From the NCBI GenBank assembly GCA_004346725.1, contig SMDE01000009.1, positions 1 to 64,000 of the forward strand: 64,000 nucleotides of DNA. Direction: 5' to 3'. The first letter of the stretch is position 1; the number at the start of each line of letters is the position of its first letter. Below are positions 25,488-37,328 of the stretch, piece after piece. Under the pieces are notes generated by a model. That model was not told where the DNA came from and ran no database searches. It worked only from the letters and a program-made list of their open reading frames with translations. This DNA is from Phytobacter diazotrophicus. Lineage in GTDB: Bacteria; Pseudomonadota; Gammaproteobacteria; Enterobacterales; Enterobacteriaceae. Position numbers and translations under genes: made by a program.

Positions 25488-26924
25488 TTACTGTTCGCTT
25501 TCATCGGTATAACGCTTCGCCTTATAGGCCGGATGCATCAGGTTCTGTGCGGAGAAAATGTCATCCAGCTCCGCTTCCGTCAGCAGACCGCGCTCCAGCA
25601 CGACCTCGCGCACACTCTTGCCCGTTTCGGCGCAGATTTTGCCGACGATGTCACCGTTATGGTGGCCAATAAACGGGTTGAGGTAGGTCACAATACCAAT
25701 CGAGTTATAGACATAGCCTTCGCACACAGACTTGTTAGCCGTGATACCGCTGACGCATTTTTCCAGCAGGTTGTAGCAGGCGTTGGTCAAAATGTGGATG
25801 GACTCAAACATGGCCTGGCCAATCACTGGCTCCATCACGTTCAACTGTAACTGGCCCGCTTCGGACGCCATGGTTACGGTGGTGTCGTTACCGATGACTT
25901 TGAAGCACACCTGGTTCACCACTTCCGGCACGACCGGGTTCACTTTAGCCGGCATGATGGACGAGCCTGCCTGCAGTTCCGGCAGGTTGATTTCGTTCAG
26001 ACCCGCACGTGGACCCGAAGAGAGCAGTCGCAGGTCATTACAGATTTTGGACATTTTGACGGCCAGGCGTTTCAGCGCGCTGTGTACCATCACGTAAGCA
26101 CCGCAGTCGGAGGTCGCTTCAATCAGGTCTTCTGCCGGTACTACAGGCAGGTTGCTCACTTCCGCCAGTTTTTGCACCGCCAGTTGCTGGTAGCCATCCG
26201 GGGTGTTCAGACGTGTGCCGATAGCCGTTGCGCCGAGGTTCACTTCCAGCAGCAGCTCAGAGGTGCGCAGCAGGTTTTTCGTCTCTTCATTCAGCAGTAC
26301 GTTGAAGGCGTGGAACTCTTGTCCCAGCGTCATCGGAACGGCGTCCTGCAACTGTGTACGGCCCATTTTCAGGATGTCACGGAACTCATCCGCTTTGTGT
26401 TCAAAACCTTCACCTAACTGAGTGATGGCATCGACCAGCTTGAGGATGGAGGTATACACCGCGATACGAAAACCGGTCGGGTAGGCGTCGTTGGTGGACT
26501 GGCATTTATTGACGTGGTCGTTCGGGTTGAGGTACTGGTATTCGCCTTTCTGGTGGCCCATGAGCTCCAGACCGATGTTGGCCAGTACTTCGTTGGTGTT
26601 CATGTTTACTGATGTCCCTGCGCCGCCCTGATAGACGTCGACCGGGAACTGGTCCATGCATTTGCCGTTATTCAGGACTTCATCACATGCCGCCACGATG
26701 GTGTTCGCAATGCTCTTAGGAATGGTTTGCAGCTCCTTGTTGGCCAGAGCAGCCGCTTTTTTCACCATTACCATTCCCCGGACAAACTCCGGGATGTCGC
26801 TGATTTTGCTGTTACTAATGTAGAAGTTCTCAATCGCTCTAAGAGTATGCACACCATAATAGGCATCCGCTGGAACTTCCCTTGTGCCCAACAAATCTTC
26901 TTCGATACGAATGTTGTTTAACAT
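25488..26924 (-). CDS. aspA: aspartate ammonia-lyase (aspartase)
   Basis: A 478-residue enzyme, the exact E. coli AspA length, converting L-aspartate to fumarate and ammonia as a cytosolic tetramer. The superfamily signature [15 protein letters not shown] contains the flexible SS loop with the catalytic serine. The start [13 protein letters not shown] at 26924 matches the family; an in-frame extension of 14 codons is unsupported. A CRP-like site lies upstream. With dcuA and frd it serves anaerobic fumarate respiration. Confidence 0.98.
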   Translation of the reverse strand: MLNNIRIEEDLLGTREVPADAYYGVHTLRAIENFYISNSKISDIPEFVRGMVMVKKAAALANKELQTIPKSIANTIVAACDEVLNNGKCMDQFPVDVYQGGAGTSVNMNTNEVLANIGLELMGHQKGEYQYLNPNDHVNKCQSTNDAYPTGFRIAVYTSILKLVDAITQLGEGFEHKADEFRDILKMGRTQLQDAVPMTLGQEFHAFNVLLNEETKNLLRTSELLLEVNLGATAIGTRLNTPDGYQQLAVQKLAEVSNLPVVPAEDLIEATSDCGAYVMVHSALKRLAVKMSKICNDLRLLSSGPRAGLNEINLPELQAGSSIMPAKVNPVVPEVVNQVCFKVIGNDTTVTMASEAGQLQLNVMEPVIGQAMFESIHILTNACYNLLEKCVSGITANKSVCEGYVYNSIGIVTYLNPFIGHHNGDIVGKICAETGKSVREVVLERGLLTEAELDDIFSAQNLMHPAYKAKRYTDESEQ

Positions 26925-27261
26925 GTGAACCTTCTTTATCAAGCTACGAATGAATACACCAAACACACAGTATATATGTGGTTATGTGTGATTTCGGGCC
27001 GACGATTATCCCCTTAATCGGCCAGATATCTGCGATCATATGCTGATCCGAGCGAAAAGCCGTAATCTGGATCACTTATTATCTTAGCCGCTTTATCAGA
27101 ATCATTAATCTGTGAAATGAATCACCGCTATCGCAGCGCTGGAAAAAATAGTTTCCGCGGAAAATTGAATTTTCCGGCAGTTGTCACCATCTCAGTAAGT
27201 ATGCGAATCGCAAAAATTTACCGACAGGCGCCAGTGGCGTCTGTCCACTGAGGAGAAACCA
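26925..27261. other. aspA-fxsA divergent control region
   Basis: A 337-bp gap between divergent genes. It holds the CRP-like site listed separately and presumably both promoters. No gene or RNA is seen. Confidence 0.6.
27111..27126. promoter_or_regulatory. candidate CRP site upstream of aspA
   Basis: TGTGA-AATGAA-TCACC matches TGTGA-N6-TCACA at nine of ten positions. It lies 187 bp from the aspA start. aspA is catabolite-controlled in E. coli, so this is the likely target; fxsA is also possible. Confidence 0.6.
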
Positions 27262-27726
27262 GTGCGCTGGATACCGCTGATTGCTGTTTTTTTATACGTC
27301 TACATCGAGATATCGATTTTCATTCAGGTGGCGCACGTGTTTGGCGTGCTGATGACGCTTATCCTGGTCATTTTTACTTCGGTTATCGGGATGTCTCTGG
27401 TGCGTAATCAGGGCTTCAAAAACTTTCTGTTGATGCAGCAAAAGCTGGCGACAGGGGAAAGCCCGGCGGCCGAGATGATTAAAAGCGTGTCGCTGATTAT
27501 TGCAGGTTTACTGCTGGTGCTGCCGGGGTTCTTTACCGATTTCCTCGGCTTACTGCTGCTGTTGCCTCCGGTACAAAAACATCTGACGCTTAAGCTGATG
27601 CCGCATTTACGTTTTTCCCGTATGCCGGGCGGCGGCTTTAGCACCGGGCCTGGTAATACGTTTGAAGGGGAGTACCAGCGCAAAGATGATCAGCGCGACC
27701 GCCTGGATAACAAAGACGATCGCTAA
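27262..27726 (+). CDS. fxsA: FxsA inner-membrane protein
   Basis: A 154-residue membrane protein close to E. coli FxsA (158). It has three or four segments in the first 110 residues (WIPLIAVFLYVYIEISIFIQVAHVFG, LILVIFTSVIGMSLVRNQG, SLIIAGLLLVLPGFFTDFLG) and a hydrophilic acidic/basic tail. Multicopy fxsA relieves F-plasmid exclusion of phage T7; its normal function is unknown. The neighbouring genes match E. coli. Confidence 0.93.
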   Translation: MRWIPLIAVFLYVYIEISIFIQVAHVFGVLMTLILVIFTSVIGMSLVRNQGFKNFLLMQQKLATGESPAAEMIKSVSLIIAGLLLVLPGFFTDFLGLLLLLPPVQKHLTLKLMPHLRFSRMPGGGFSTGPGNTFEGEYQRKDDQRDRLDNKDDR

Positions 27727-27737
27727 ACATTTTGTAG

Positions 27738-27763
27738 CCCGGAAGGCGAAGCCGCCTTCCGGG
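27738..27763. terminator. bidirectional terminator between fxsA and yjeH
   Basis: CCCGGAAGGCG / CGCCTTCCGGG 11-bp perfect stem with a 4-nt loop, between convergent genes. Confidence 0.8.
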
Positions 27764-27764
27764 T

Positions 27765-29012
27765 TTACGACCGCTGAACCGCCACGCCGCGCCTGGGTAA
27801 AAATGCCCACAGACCTGCCAGCATCACAATCGCATACAGACTCTTCCAGCCAGGAATGGCCAGCAGCAGTAAGCACAGAATGCTGCCCACCCAGGCCAGC
27901 ACTTTATAACGCCCTTTCAACAGGCGGCACCCTGCCAGCATGCACAGCAAATAAATCAGAATGAAAATGCCGTTGGCATAAATGATGAGCGTGTCGAGAT
28001 TAATGGCAAATGCGTAGATACCCAGCGTACAGATAACGCAGCAAATCAGGACGGCATTCAGCGCGTTAAGCGGGATTTGTCGGGAGGACAAACGCGCCAG
28101 CGGGCTTTGCGGCTTGTATTGTGCCTGCGACCAGACCAGCCGGGCGAAGCTCTGAATATAGATATTGAGACTGGCAAAACAGGCCAGATAACCGATGATG
28201 CAGGCAATCCACTGCGCCTGCTTGCCGAACAGCTCAACGACGATGATCGGTAAAGACGCCGCGGCACCTGCGCTATGCCAGAGCGGGAAATGCAGCACCA
28301 CCACGGTACAGGCCCAGTAGACTGAGCCGGCCAGAATCAGGCCAATCATCAGTGCGCGGGGGAAGTCGCGTTCAGGATGCTTAAACTCCGAGGCCAGATG
28401 AGCAAAGGCTTCCAGGCCGACGAAGCACCAGAACATCACCGCCAGCGAGGCGGTCATGCCGGAGAGGGGAACCTCGGCCGGAGCCGGAAAAGACAGGGCG
28501 CTAAAGGAGAGCCCACCACGCCACCAGATGGCGATGATCAATGCAACGATAAGCCCGGCAATGATGGATTGCAGGTTAGCGCTGGAACCCGCACCGCGCG
28601 TCCCGATGAGCCAGATGAGTGCCAGGGTGGCAAGCTCGGCTATCAGCAGTTGCGCGCCCTGCCAGCCAAACATACCCTGCCAGAAACCGGCGGCGATATG
28701 CAGTGCCGCGGGCAACCCTACCGGGATCACTGACAGAAATAACCAGCCGGTGACGCGCTCCAGTCGTGAGCCAAACGCCATGCCGACAAAGTGGGCAACG
28801 CCGCCCGCGCTGGGAAACTGACGACCAAGAACGGCGAAGACGATAGCGACCGGAAAGACCAGCAGAATGAGTACAGGCCAGGCCCACAGGCTGCTGTCAC
28901 CTGCCGCCAGCGCAGCCAGCGCCGGAACGGCAAAAACCCCGGTGCCCAGTAACGATGTTGAAAGTAACCCAATTCCCTGAGCCAGCCCCAGCTCCTGTTT
29001 CAGTCCACTCAT
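27765..29012 (-). CDS. yjeH: amino-acid exporter YjeH (APC family)
   Basis: A 415-residue, 12-segment permease, close to the 418 of E. coli YjeH. The start MSGLKQELGLAQGIGLLSTSLLG matches it; an upstream start is rejected. In E. coli YjeH exports methionine, leucine, isoleucine and valine. APC-family features include TSLLGTGVFAVPALAAL at the unwound first segment. It lies divergent from groSL. Confidence 0.93.
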   Translation of the reverse strand: MSGLKQELGLAQGIGLLSTSLLGTGVFAVPALAALAAGDSSLWAWPVLILLVFPVAIVFAVLGRQFPSAGGVAHFVGMAFGSRLERVTGWLFLSVIPVGLPAALHIAAGFWQGMFGWQGAQLLIAELATLALIWLIGTRGAGSSANLQSIIAGLIVALIIAIWWRGGLSFSALSFPAPAEVPLSGMTASLAVMFWCFVGLEAFAHLASEFKHPERDFPRALMIGLILAGSVYWACTVVVLHFPLWHSAGAAASLPIIVVELFGKQAQWIACIIGYLACFASLNIYIQSFARLVWSQAQYKPQSPLARLSSRQIPLNALNAVLICCVICTLGIYAFAINLDTLIIYANGIFILIYLLCMLAGCRLLKGRYKVLAWVGSILCLLLLAIPGWKSLYAIVMLAGLWAFLPRRGVAVQRS

Positions 29013-29162
29013 GGCCCGTATCCCGCACGTCATCGCAAAGTAAAGTGGGATAATGCTATCACAATCAATTTTACTTATGGCTGTTGGTGCGCCTGCCTCT
29101 TCTCACGGATTGCGTTTTCCCTTTTCTTGCCGGCCTGGGGCTTTGTGCGAATTTTTTTTTAA

Positions 29163-29573
<411 letters not shown>

Positions 29574-29590
29574 TCCGCGAACGACACTGA

Positions 29591-31264
<1,674 letters not shown>

Positions 31265-31275
31265 GTTAATCTTCA

Positions 31276-31386
31276 TACTTCAAGCCGCAGGTGCGTTGGC
31301 TGCGCTCATTCACCCCAGTCACTTACTTATGTAAGCTCCCGGGGATGAATGGACTTGCCGCCTGCCTGCAACCTGAACTATTCGAT
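31276..31386. repeat. imperfect palindromic intergenic repeat downstream of groL
   Basis: A structure of about 110 bp: CTTCAAGCCGCAGGTGCG on the left is mirrored by GCCGCCTGCCTGCAACCTGA on the right, around CACTTACTTATGTAAGCTC. It resembles a dispersed palindromic element I have met in many enterobacterial intergenic regions. It probably forms a long hairpin in the groSL transcript. Confidence 0.55.
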
Positions 31387-31415
31387 TAAATAAGCATCTC
31401 GCTAAAAATGAGAAA

Positions 31416-31447
31416 CCCCCGGGCAGAAATGGCCGGGGGTTTTTCTT
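31416..31447 (+). terminator. groSL terminator
   Basis: AACCCCCGG / CCGGGGGTT stem with a GCAGAAATGG-type loop and a T-run, before yjeI. Confidence 0.85.
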
Positions 31448-31518
31448 TTGGTCATCTTTTTAGTATAAGATTCAGACACGGACGCAAGACGTCCAGCTCA
31501 TTGATTGTGGGGAATAAC

Positions 31519-31872
31519 ATGCACGTTAAATATTTAGCAGGGATTGTCGGCGCAACGTTGTTACTGGCAGGCTGTAGCGCCGGTAATGAGCTTTCTTCGG
31601 GCGGGCAGAATGTTCGCTTCGTAGAAGATAAACCTGCAGCAAACTGTCAGTATCTGGGTACCGCAACGGGTAAACAAAGCAACTGGCTTTCTGGCCAGCA
31701 TGGTGAAGAGGGTGGCTCAATGCGCGGTGCGGCTAACGACCTGCGTAACCAGGCTGCCCAAATGGGCGGCAACGTGCTGTTCAGCGTCTCCAGCCCGACA
31801 CAAGGCTTTATGTCCAGCTTCGTGCCGACAGCCAGCGAAATGACCGGTCAGGTTTATAAATGCCCGCAGTAA
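31519..31872 (+). CDS. yjeI: lipoprotein YjeI (DUF4156)
   Basis: A 117-residue lipoprotein. The signal peptide MHVKYLAGIVGATLLLAGC ends in the lipobox LLAGC with acylation at Cys19. The mature part has the DUF4156 pattern (CQYLGTATGKQSNW, RGAANDLRNQAAQMGGNVLFSV). Its function is unknown. The start at 31519 is fixed by the signal peptide; an in-frame extension upstream would begin before the terminator. Confidence 0.92.
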   Translation: MHVKYLAGIVGATLLLAGCSAGNELSSGGQNVRFVEDKPAANCQYLGTATGKQSNWLSGQHGEEGGSMRGAANDLRNQAAQMGGNVLFSVSSPTQGFMSSFVPTASEMTGQVYKCPQ

Positions 31873-31884
31873 CGTAAACTGCAT

Positions 31885-31908
31885 TGCTCCCATTTATAAA
31901 TGGGAGCA
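31885..31908. terminator. perfect 24-bp palindrome after yjeI
   Basis: TGCTCCCATTTA / TAAATGGGAGCA is a perfect inverted repeat 13 bp after the yjeI stop. It lacks a following T-run, so it may act as an mRNA 3' stabiliser as much as a terminator. Confidence 0.6.
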
Positions 31909-32134
31909 GTGATCCTGATGTTGTCTGTATGTTTTATTATTCATATTATTTTTCTAAACTCACGTTTTAATCGTAACTGTTTAATTCTTAATCATATTTT
32001 TTATTGGTTTATAAATTAAAACCGAACGTCTTTTATTTTTATCCCCCACGTATATTAAGATTTCTTAAGCTTTCACTTGTGTGAGAGTTTTCACATCTTT
32101 TTTTCAATTCGTAAAGTAAAAGTTAACTTAACGC

Positions 32135-32161
32135 TAAAGTTTTAATAAAGCGTTCCGATAA
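32135..32161 (+). promoter_or_regulatory. sigma-28 (FliA) promoter of the chemoreceptor
   Basis: TAAAGTTT (32135-32142), an 11-bp spacer and TCCGATAA (32154-32161) match the class-3 flagellar consensus TAAAGTTT-N11-GCCGATAA with one mismatch. It lies 88 bp before the chemoreceptor start. Confidence 0.85.
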
Positions 32162-32249
32162 ATAAAACCGAAGTGTGAAAGGACTCTCCCTCATGGTGGT
32201 TATTCATCATGATATATCAAAGATACTAAAGTTAAATTGGAGAGGTATG

Positions 32250-33893
32250 ATGAACATCACCAAACGGTTATTACTCGCTTTTTCTCTACTTATCATTAGC
32301 TTGATTGGCACGAATATCATTGCAATGATTTCTTTATCAAAAATTAGTGAGGACACTAATTATTTCCAGGAAAATATTCTTCCCAGCCTGACGACAATGA
32401 ATAAGGAAATGATTCAGGCTACAGGTGTTCGTTCGCAACTTTATTTGCATGGTTTAACCGAAGACCAGGCGCAAATGGATGTCATTAAACAAAATGCCAA
32501 CAAAATTTATGATGAGCTCCTTGCAAAACATCAATACTATCTTAAAGAATTAGCTTCTGACCCGCGTGACGTAGAACTGAGCAATAAAACACTGGCGGAT
32601 TTACAGGCGTTCCGCGGAGCAATGGACCAATATTTTAAAATATCAGAATCGAATGACCGCAAGGCGATTATCCAAAGCATGCAAAAAGGCGGATTAATCG
32701 CAGAAAAAATTGCTGCATTACTTGCTGATTTTAATGACCAGATTGACTACAACACCTCTTTAGTTGTACAGGCGAATGCGGCCAGTAAATCGCTTATTAG
32801 CAAAGCACTGATTTTATCAGTGAGCGCAACGCTGGCTGCCACCATTCTTCTTGGGCTGTTTGGTCTGCTTACGGTTTTAAATATTCGTCGCCGTTTAAAT
32901 GCCATGAGAGATGGCATGGTGCAGATCAGTGAAGACCTTGATCTCAGCAAAAATCTGCCGGCCGGCCGCCAGGATGAAATTGGCCATGCCATCACGGCAT
33001 TTAACCATCTCGTTGAGCGGGTGGCGGAATCCCTCAGTATGGTGAGAAATGCTTCTGCTTCGGTAAATACTGCGGCAAACGAAATTTCTTTAGGCAATGA
33101 TGAGCTGTCAGCGCGTACTGAACAACAATCTGCCGCCGTTGTTGAAACTGCTGCCAGTATGGAAGAGCTGAGCTCGACGGTAAAACAGAACGCGCAAAAC
33201 GCCCAACAGGCAAGTTTGCTGGCTGTTACCGCGTCCGATACGGCGAGTCAGGGTGGTATTGTTGTGGGTAATGCCGTGAGTCGGATGAAAGATATTATCG
33301 AAAGCTCACGCCGCATCTCTGAAATTACCACCGTCATTAACGGTATCGCGTTTCAGACTAATATTCTGGCGCTCAATGCCGCCGTTGAGGCTGCGCGTGC
33401 GGGCGACCAGGGGCGCGGGTTTGCCGTTGTTGCCGGAGAGGTTCGTTCACTAGCCCAGCGCAGTTCACAGGCTGCAAAAGAGATTGAAGCGCTCATCGGC
33501 GAGTCAGTTCATTTTGTAGAAGAAGGTGCAAAACAGGTCGATCTGGCGGGTGAAAGTATGAGTGGGATTGTTCACTCCGTTACCCAGGTTAAAGATTTGA
33601 TGCAGGAAATTGCCGCAGCGTCTGACGAGCAAAATCGGGGTATTGCGCAGATTGCTCAGGCCATGTCTGAAATGGACACGACAACACAGCAGAACGCCGC
33701 TCTGGTTCAGGAATCGTCTGCTGCTGCGGGAAGTCTGGAAGATCAGGCGGTCAAGCTGCAACAACTGGTTGATGTATTCCGTTTACCTGGGGTACAAACG
33801 GCGGCGGCTGCGGCCAAAGCCCCTAAACGTCCTCTTAAAATGTCCCCTGTGTCTGCGGCTGCAGGCCATGATGCAGGTTGGGAGACGTTCTAA
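32250..33893 (+). CDS. methyl-accepting chemotaxis protein
   Basis: A 547-residue transmembrane chemoreceptor. Segment 1 lies at about 7-30 and segment 2 at about 185-210, with a roughly 150-residue helical periplasmic domain between them. A HAMP domain and the signalling domain with the conserved hairpin [34 protein letters not shown] follow. The C-terminus ends GWETF, close to the NWETF pentapeptide by which Tar and Tsr bind CheR/CheB. The second of two adjacent ATGs (32250) has the better spacing from GGAG. Its sigma-28 promoter places it in the flagellar regulon. E. coli K-12 has no gene here. The ligand is unknown. Confidence 0.93.
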   Translation: MNITKRLLLAFSLLIISLIGTNIIAMISLSKISEDTNYFQENILPSLTTMNKEMIQATGVRSQLYLHGLTEDQAQMDVIKQNANKIYDELLAKHQYYLKELASDPRDVELSNKTLADLQAFRGAMDQYFKISESNDRKAIIQSMQKGGLIAEKIAALLADFNDQIDYNTSLVVQANAASKSLISKALILSVSATLAATILLGLFGLLTVLNIRRRLNAMRDGMVQISEDLDLSKNLPAGRQDEIGHAITAFNHLVERVAESLSMVRNASASVNTAANEISLGNDELSARTEQQSAAVVETAASMEELSSTVKQNAQNAQQASLLAVTASDTASQGGIVVGNAVSRMKDIIESSRRISEITTVINGIAFQTNILALNAAVEAARAGDQGRGFAVVAGEVRSLAQRSSQAAKEIEALIGESVHFVEEGAKQVDLAGESMSGIVHSVTQVKDLMQEIAAASDEQNRGIAQIAQAMSEMDTTTQQNAALVQESSAAAGSLEDQAVKLQQLVDVFRLPGVQTAAAAAKAPKRPLKMSPVSAAAGHDAGWETF

Positions 33894-33947
33894 AGCAGGG
33901 CCTTACTGTAATAGCGTCGCACCTTTTGTTCAGGTGCCGGTAATTCC

Positions 33948-33982
33948 AACGCTGCCACGGAATATCGTGGCAGCGTTTTCGC
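33948..33982. terminator. bidirectional terminator between the chemoreceptor gene and yjeJ
   Basis: AACGCTGCCACG / CGTGGCAGCGTT perfect 12-bp stem with a 6-nt loop, followed by TTCG and a T-rich stretch, between convergent genes. Confidence 0.85.
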
Positions 33983-33986
33983 TATA

Positions 33987-34862
33987 TTATTTTTTGGCTT
34001 TTTTTACCGATGGTTTCACCGTGACCTGATGGCGTATCTGGTTCAGCGTATGCATGCATCTATCCAGATTAAGCGGTTCACCCTCTTGCACGTTAATAGC
34101 CTGAATGTGTACCTGACAGGCTTTACTGGCGAGTTTTCCCAGCCGTGGGCTGAAAGCCAACAGTCTTTTGGCGATCGCCTGGGTTTCAGGAGTATCGGGA
34201 AGACTTCTGGTTTTGATCACCGTACCGCAGAAAGTGGATTTTTTCTTTGTCTCGGCATAGTGGTACAGAAGAATTAAATAGTGATCAAACAATGCCGTTT
34301 TCCACTCTGGCTGGGTATAGGTATCGTAGATCATCTTACCGTCAGGCTGGCAATCAACATCATATAGTGGAAGAAAATCCAGTAATGAAGAGATACGCAA
34401 TGCCAGGTCGCGCATACCAGCGTTATTAATGGCATGAATTAAAACATGGGTAAGTAACTCTATTTGCAGCTCATGAACTTCGAAGGTGAACTTTTCATTA
34501 TTATGTAACTGCAAAGTAAAAATGAGTTTCCCTTCATCGTAGGTGAAATTATCAATGGCGTTTACGCGATAATTTATATCTGCATTTTCCAGTTCTTCCC
34601 TTTTTAACTCAGGAATATGGGCGTGCATTGCTTTGGTTACCGCAGTTTGCGCTGCGATAAAATCATCTCGTTGAGTACCGTCCAGTTCTTTTTGCTTAGA
34701 GAGATGATATTCCATGACGACAAAAAGATCGCGTAAAGTTAAAGCCGGAAAGAAAAGCAGCTTCGTGTCACTCTTTTTAATGTTTAGTTTTAGCGCGACG
34801 GCAAGAAACTCGTCATTGTTACGTATTACGCCTGCGTTGACACCCGTAATATTCATTTCCAT
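33987..34862 (-). CDS. yjeJ: uncharacterised protein YjeJ
   Basis: A 291-residue soluble protein matching E. coli YjeJ in length and position (groL-yjeI side, upstream of epmB). It has no catalytic motif that I can see; conserved blocks include DDFIAAQTAVTKAMHAHIPELKREELE and LLTHVLIHAINNAGMR. It is AT-richer than its neighbours. The basic tail ends VKKAKK. Function unknown. Confidence 0.8.
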   Translation of the reverse strand: MEMNITGVNAGVIRNNDEFLAVALKLNIKKSDTKLLFFPALTLRDLFVVMEYHLSKQKELDGTQRDDFIAAQTAVTKAMHAHIPELKREELENADINYRVNAIDNFTYDEGKLIFTLQLHNNEKFTFEVHELQIELLTHVLIHAINNAGMRDLALRISSLLDFLPLYDVDCQPDGKMIYDTYTQPEWKTALFDHYLILLYHYAETKKKSTFCGTVIKTRSLPDTPETQAIAKRLLAFSPRLGKLASKACQVHIQAINVQEGEPLNLDRCMHTLNQIRHQVTVKPSVKKAKK

Positions 34863-35040
34863 TATGGTTCTCCATAACCATTGTTAAAAACTATATATCC
34901 AACTGAACAATAGAATTGGTGAATATATTCTCTGCTATAAACTTAAAAAGAGGATTAAAATACCATAATAAATGCAGTGAACAATCAGATATGCTAAAAA
35001 ATCGAGCCTGGATGAGAAAACACTATCGTTTTCGTAGATA

Positions 35041-35074
35041 CAGAAAAGCGATGCATTCCAGCACCGCTTTTCTG
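35041..35074 (-). terminator. epmB terminator
   Basis: CAGAAAAGCG / CGCTTTTCTG 10-bp stem 17 bp beyond the epmB stop codon on the minus strand. Confidence 0.75.
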
Positions 35075-35090
35075 TTTGAACGGTTAGCTT

Positions 35091-36119
35091 CTATTGTTGC
35101 CGTAACTGCAAATCCAGTGGCGTTTTGCTGGGCTCACCGCCAATTTCCCGGGCCAGTTTCGGCACCATATAGCCTGAGATCAGCGTCAACAGCTCCCGCA
35201 TAATTTCCCGCGCTTCATCATCGCTAACCATGAAATGGGCCGCGCCCTGAACTTTATCCAGCACATGCAGGTAGTAGGGCATCACGCCAGCATCAAACAA
35301 CGCGTTACTGAGGTCTGCAAGCGTGCGGGCATTATCATTAACGCCGCGCAACAACACGCTCTGATTAAGCAGTGTTACACCCGCCCGACGCAATTTGGCC
35401 ATGGACGCGCGAAACTCGTCATCGATTTCCTGGGCATGATTGATATGGTTCACCAGAAGAATCTGCAGGGAAGAACCTGCAAGGCGGGAGACGAATGTGT
35501 CAGTGATCCGCGCAGGAATGACAATCGGCAGCCGGCTGTGAATACGCAAGCGCTTGATATGTGGAATGGCTTCAAGCTGCGCGATCAGCCAGTCCAGTTC
35601 ATGATCTTTCGCCATCAGCGGATCGCCACCGGAGAAAATGATCTCATCAAGTTCCGGTTGCTGGGCAATATAATCCAGCGCAACCTGCCAGTTGCGTTTA
35701 TTGCCCTGATTTTCCGCATACGGGAAGTGGCGGCGGAAGCAGTAGCGGCAGTTTACCGCACAGCCACCTTTAACCAGCAGCAGAGCACGGTTACGGTACT
35801 TATGCAGCAAGCCAGGCACCACACTTTCCTGCTCTTCCAGCGGATCGGTGCTGTATCCTGGGGCGGCAACAAACTCTTCTCTCGCCGTCAGGACCTGACG
35901 TAAAAGCGGATCGTTGGGGTCGCCTTTTTTCATTCTCGCGGCAAAAGCGCGGGGCACGCGCAGCGGGAACAGGCGTTTCGCTTCGCGTCCGGCGGTTAAA
36001 TTTTCGTCAGTGTCTATATTTAAAACACGCAAGAGTTCATCTGGATCGGTTATTACATCGGCAAGTTGCACTAACCAATCTTCTCTGGATGGGGTATTTA
36101 GGGTTACAATATGCGCCAT
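35091..36119 (-). CDS. epmB: EF-P lysine 2,3-aminomutase EpmB
   Basis: A 342-residue radical-SAM enzyme, the E. coli EpmB (YjeK) length. The CxxxCxxC cluster motif is in GGCAVNCRYCFRRHFPY. It converts (S)-alpha-lysine to (R)-beta-lysine, which EpmA attaches to EF-P Lys34. It lies divergent from efp with 41 bp between starts, so the two share a control region; epmA is about 6.6 kb away. Confidence 0.97.
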   Translation of the reverse strand: MAHIVTLNTPSREDWLVQLADVITDPDELLRVLNIDTDENLTAGREAKRLFPLRVPRAFAARMKKGDPNDPLLRQVLTAREEFVAAPGYSTDPLEEQESVVPGLLHKYRNRALLLVKGGCAVNCRYCFRRHFPYAENQGNKRNWQVALDYIAQQPELDEIIFSGGDPLMAKDHELDWLIAQLEAIPHIKRLRIHSRLPIVIPARITDTFVSRLAGSSLQILLVNHINHAQEIDDEFRASMAKLRRAGVTLLNQSVLLRGVNDNARTLADLSNALFDAGVMPYYLHVLDKVQGAAHFMVSDDEAREIMRELLTLISGYMVPKLAREIGGEPSKTPLDLQLRQQ

Positions 36120-36160
36120 TTTGTGGCTTAGCTACCAGTTAACATTTTTAGAGGGCCTTT

Positions 36161-36727
36161 ATGGCGACTTACTATAGCAACGATTTTCGTGCCGGTCTTA
36201 AAATCATGCTCGACGGCGAACCTTATGCAGTTGAAGCCAGCGAATTCGTTAAACCAGGCAAAGGTCAGGCATTTGCACGCGTTAAACTGCGCCGCCTGCT
36301 GACTGGCACCCGTGTAGAAAAAACCTTCAAATCTACTGACTCTGCCGAAGGCGCAGATGTTATCGATATGAACCTGACTTACCTCTACAACGACGGTGAG
36401 TTCTACCATTTCATGAACAACGAAACCTTCGAGCAGTTGGCTGCCGATGCGAAAACCGTTGGTGACAGCGCGAAATGGCTGCTGGATCAGGCTGAGTGCA
36501 TCGTGACGCTGTGGGATGGCCGTCCGATCGCTGTGACTCCGCCGAACTTTGTTGAACTGGAAATCATTGAAACCGATCCAGGTCTGAAAGGTGATACCGC
36601 GGGTACCGGTGGTAAGCCGGCTACGCTGAGCACTGGCGCAGTGGTTAAAGTTCCGCTGTTCGTACAGATCGGTGAAGTGATTAAAGTGGATACGCGTTCC
36701 GGCGAATATGTATCCCGCGTGAAGTAA
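36161..36727 (+). CDS. efp: translation elongation factor P
   Basis: A 188-residue factor, nearly identical to E. coli EF-P. It carries Lys34 in [11 protein letters not shown] at the tip of domain I, the site of beta-lysylation by EpmA/EpmB and hydroxylation by EpmC. It rescues ribosomes stalled on consecutive prolines. It lies divergent from epmB. Confidence 0.99.
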   Translation: MATYYSNDFRAGLKIMLDGEPYAVEASEFVKPGKGQAFARVKLRRLLTGTRVEKTFKSTDSAEGADVIDMNLTYLYNDGEFYHFMNNETFEQLAADAKTVGDSAKWLLDQAECIVTLWDGRPIAVTPPNFVELEIIETDPGLKGDTAGTGGKPATLSTGAVVKVPLFVQIGEVIKVDTRSGEYVSRVK

Positions 36728-36903
36728 TTCACTTTATCTTTTAGGCTGCCTCTTTGTTGGCTGTGCTTAGAGAAACCCCAGTTAACCCGTTAAATAGTTT
36801 GCTGGGATTTCTTGCTTGTCGCCACAATGCAGCCTGAATGATTTGTCTATTGTGAAATGTTGGTGCGCTCACCTTATTGCACCTTTGCTTTTCCAGGGCA
36901 GGA

Positions 36904-37038
36904 ATGATGAAACGTCTTCTCAGTCTTGTAGCACTCTTTCTTCTCACCACCACTTTGCTGGCGGGCTGTAATACCGCGCGTGGCTTTGGTGAAGACATCA
37001 AACATCTCGGCAACTCTATCTCGCACGCTGCCAGCTAA
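36904..37038 (+). CDS. ecnA: entericidin A lipoprotein (antidote)
   Basis: A 44-residue lipoprotein with signal peptide MMKRLLSLVALFLLTTTLLAGC (lipobox LLAGC), then NTARGFGEDIKHLGNSISHAAS, nearly identical to E. coli EcnA. An AGGGCAGGA site directly precedes two adjacent ATGs. EcnA is described as the antidote to the membrane-lytic EcnB. ecnB follows 107 bp later. Confidence 0.95.
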   Translation: MMKRLLSLVALFLLTTTLLAGCNTARGFGEDIKHLGNSISHAAS

Positions 37039-37145
37039 TTTCTTCCTGTCGTCCTAAAAATCGCCGATATTCCGCCAGGTTGCGCAATCTTGTCTATTCT
37101 TAAGTGGCTATGCACAAACAATATTGGCTACATAAGGAAGATATT

Positions 37146-37292
37146 ATGGTTAAGAAGACATTTGCTGCGATCTTTACTGTACTGGTTCTTTCCTCAGCGC
37201 TGACTGCTTGTAACACCACGCGTGGTGTCGGTCAGGATATCTCTGAGGGTGGTAGCGCTATTTCTGGCGCAGCGACAAAAGCGCAGCAGTAA
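37146..37292 (+). CDS. ecnB: entericidin B lipoprotein (bacteriolytic)
   Basis: A 48-residue lipoprotein, the E. coli EcnB length: signal [22 protein letters not shown] with lipobox LTAC, then [27 protein letters not shown] lies 8-14 bp upstream of the ATG. It is described as a stationary-phase, sigma-S-dependent bacteriolytic lipoprotein. A LuxR-type gene lies convergent behind it. Confidence 0.95.
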   Translation: MVKKTFAAIFTVLVLSSALTACNTTRGVGQDISEGGSAISGAATKAQQ

Positions 37293-37306
37293 TTCCTGCC
37301 AGTACG

Positions 37307-37328
37307 CGGTACGGCCAGTGCCGTACCG
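37307..37328. terminator. terminator between ecnB and the LuxR-type gene
   Basis: CGGTACGGC / GCCGTACCG 9-bp perfect stem with a CAGT loop, between convergent genes. Confidence 0.8.

Larger units (their letters stand above)
31873..32249. other. AT-rich leader of the chemoreceptor gene
   Basis: About 375 bp, markedly AT-rich compared with its neighbours. It contains the yjeI 3' palindrome and the sigma-28 promoter listed separately; otherwise nothing recognisable. The AT-richness suits an acquired chemoreceptor segment between yjeI and yjeJ. Confidence 0.5.
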
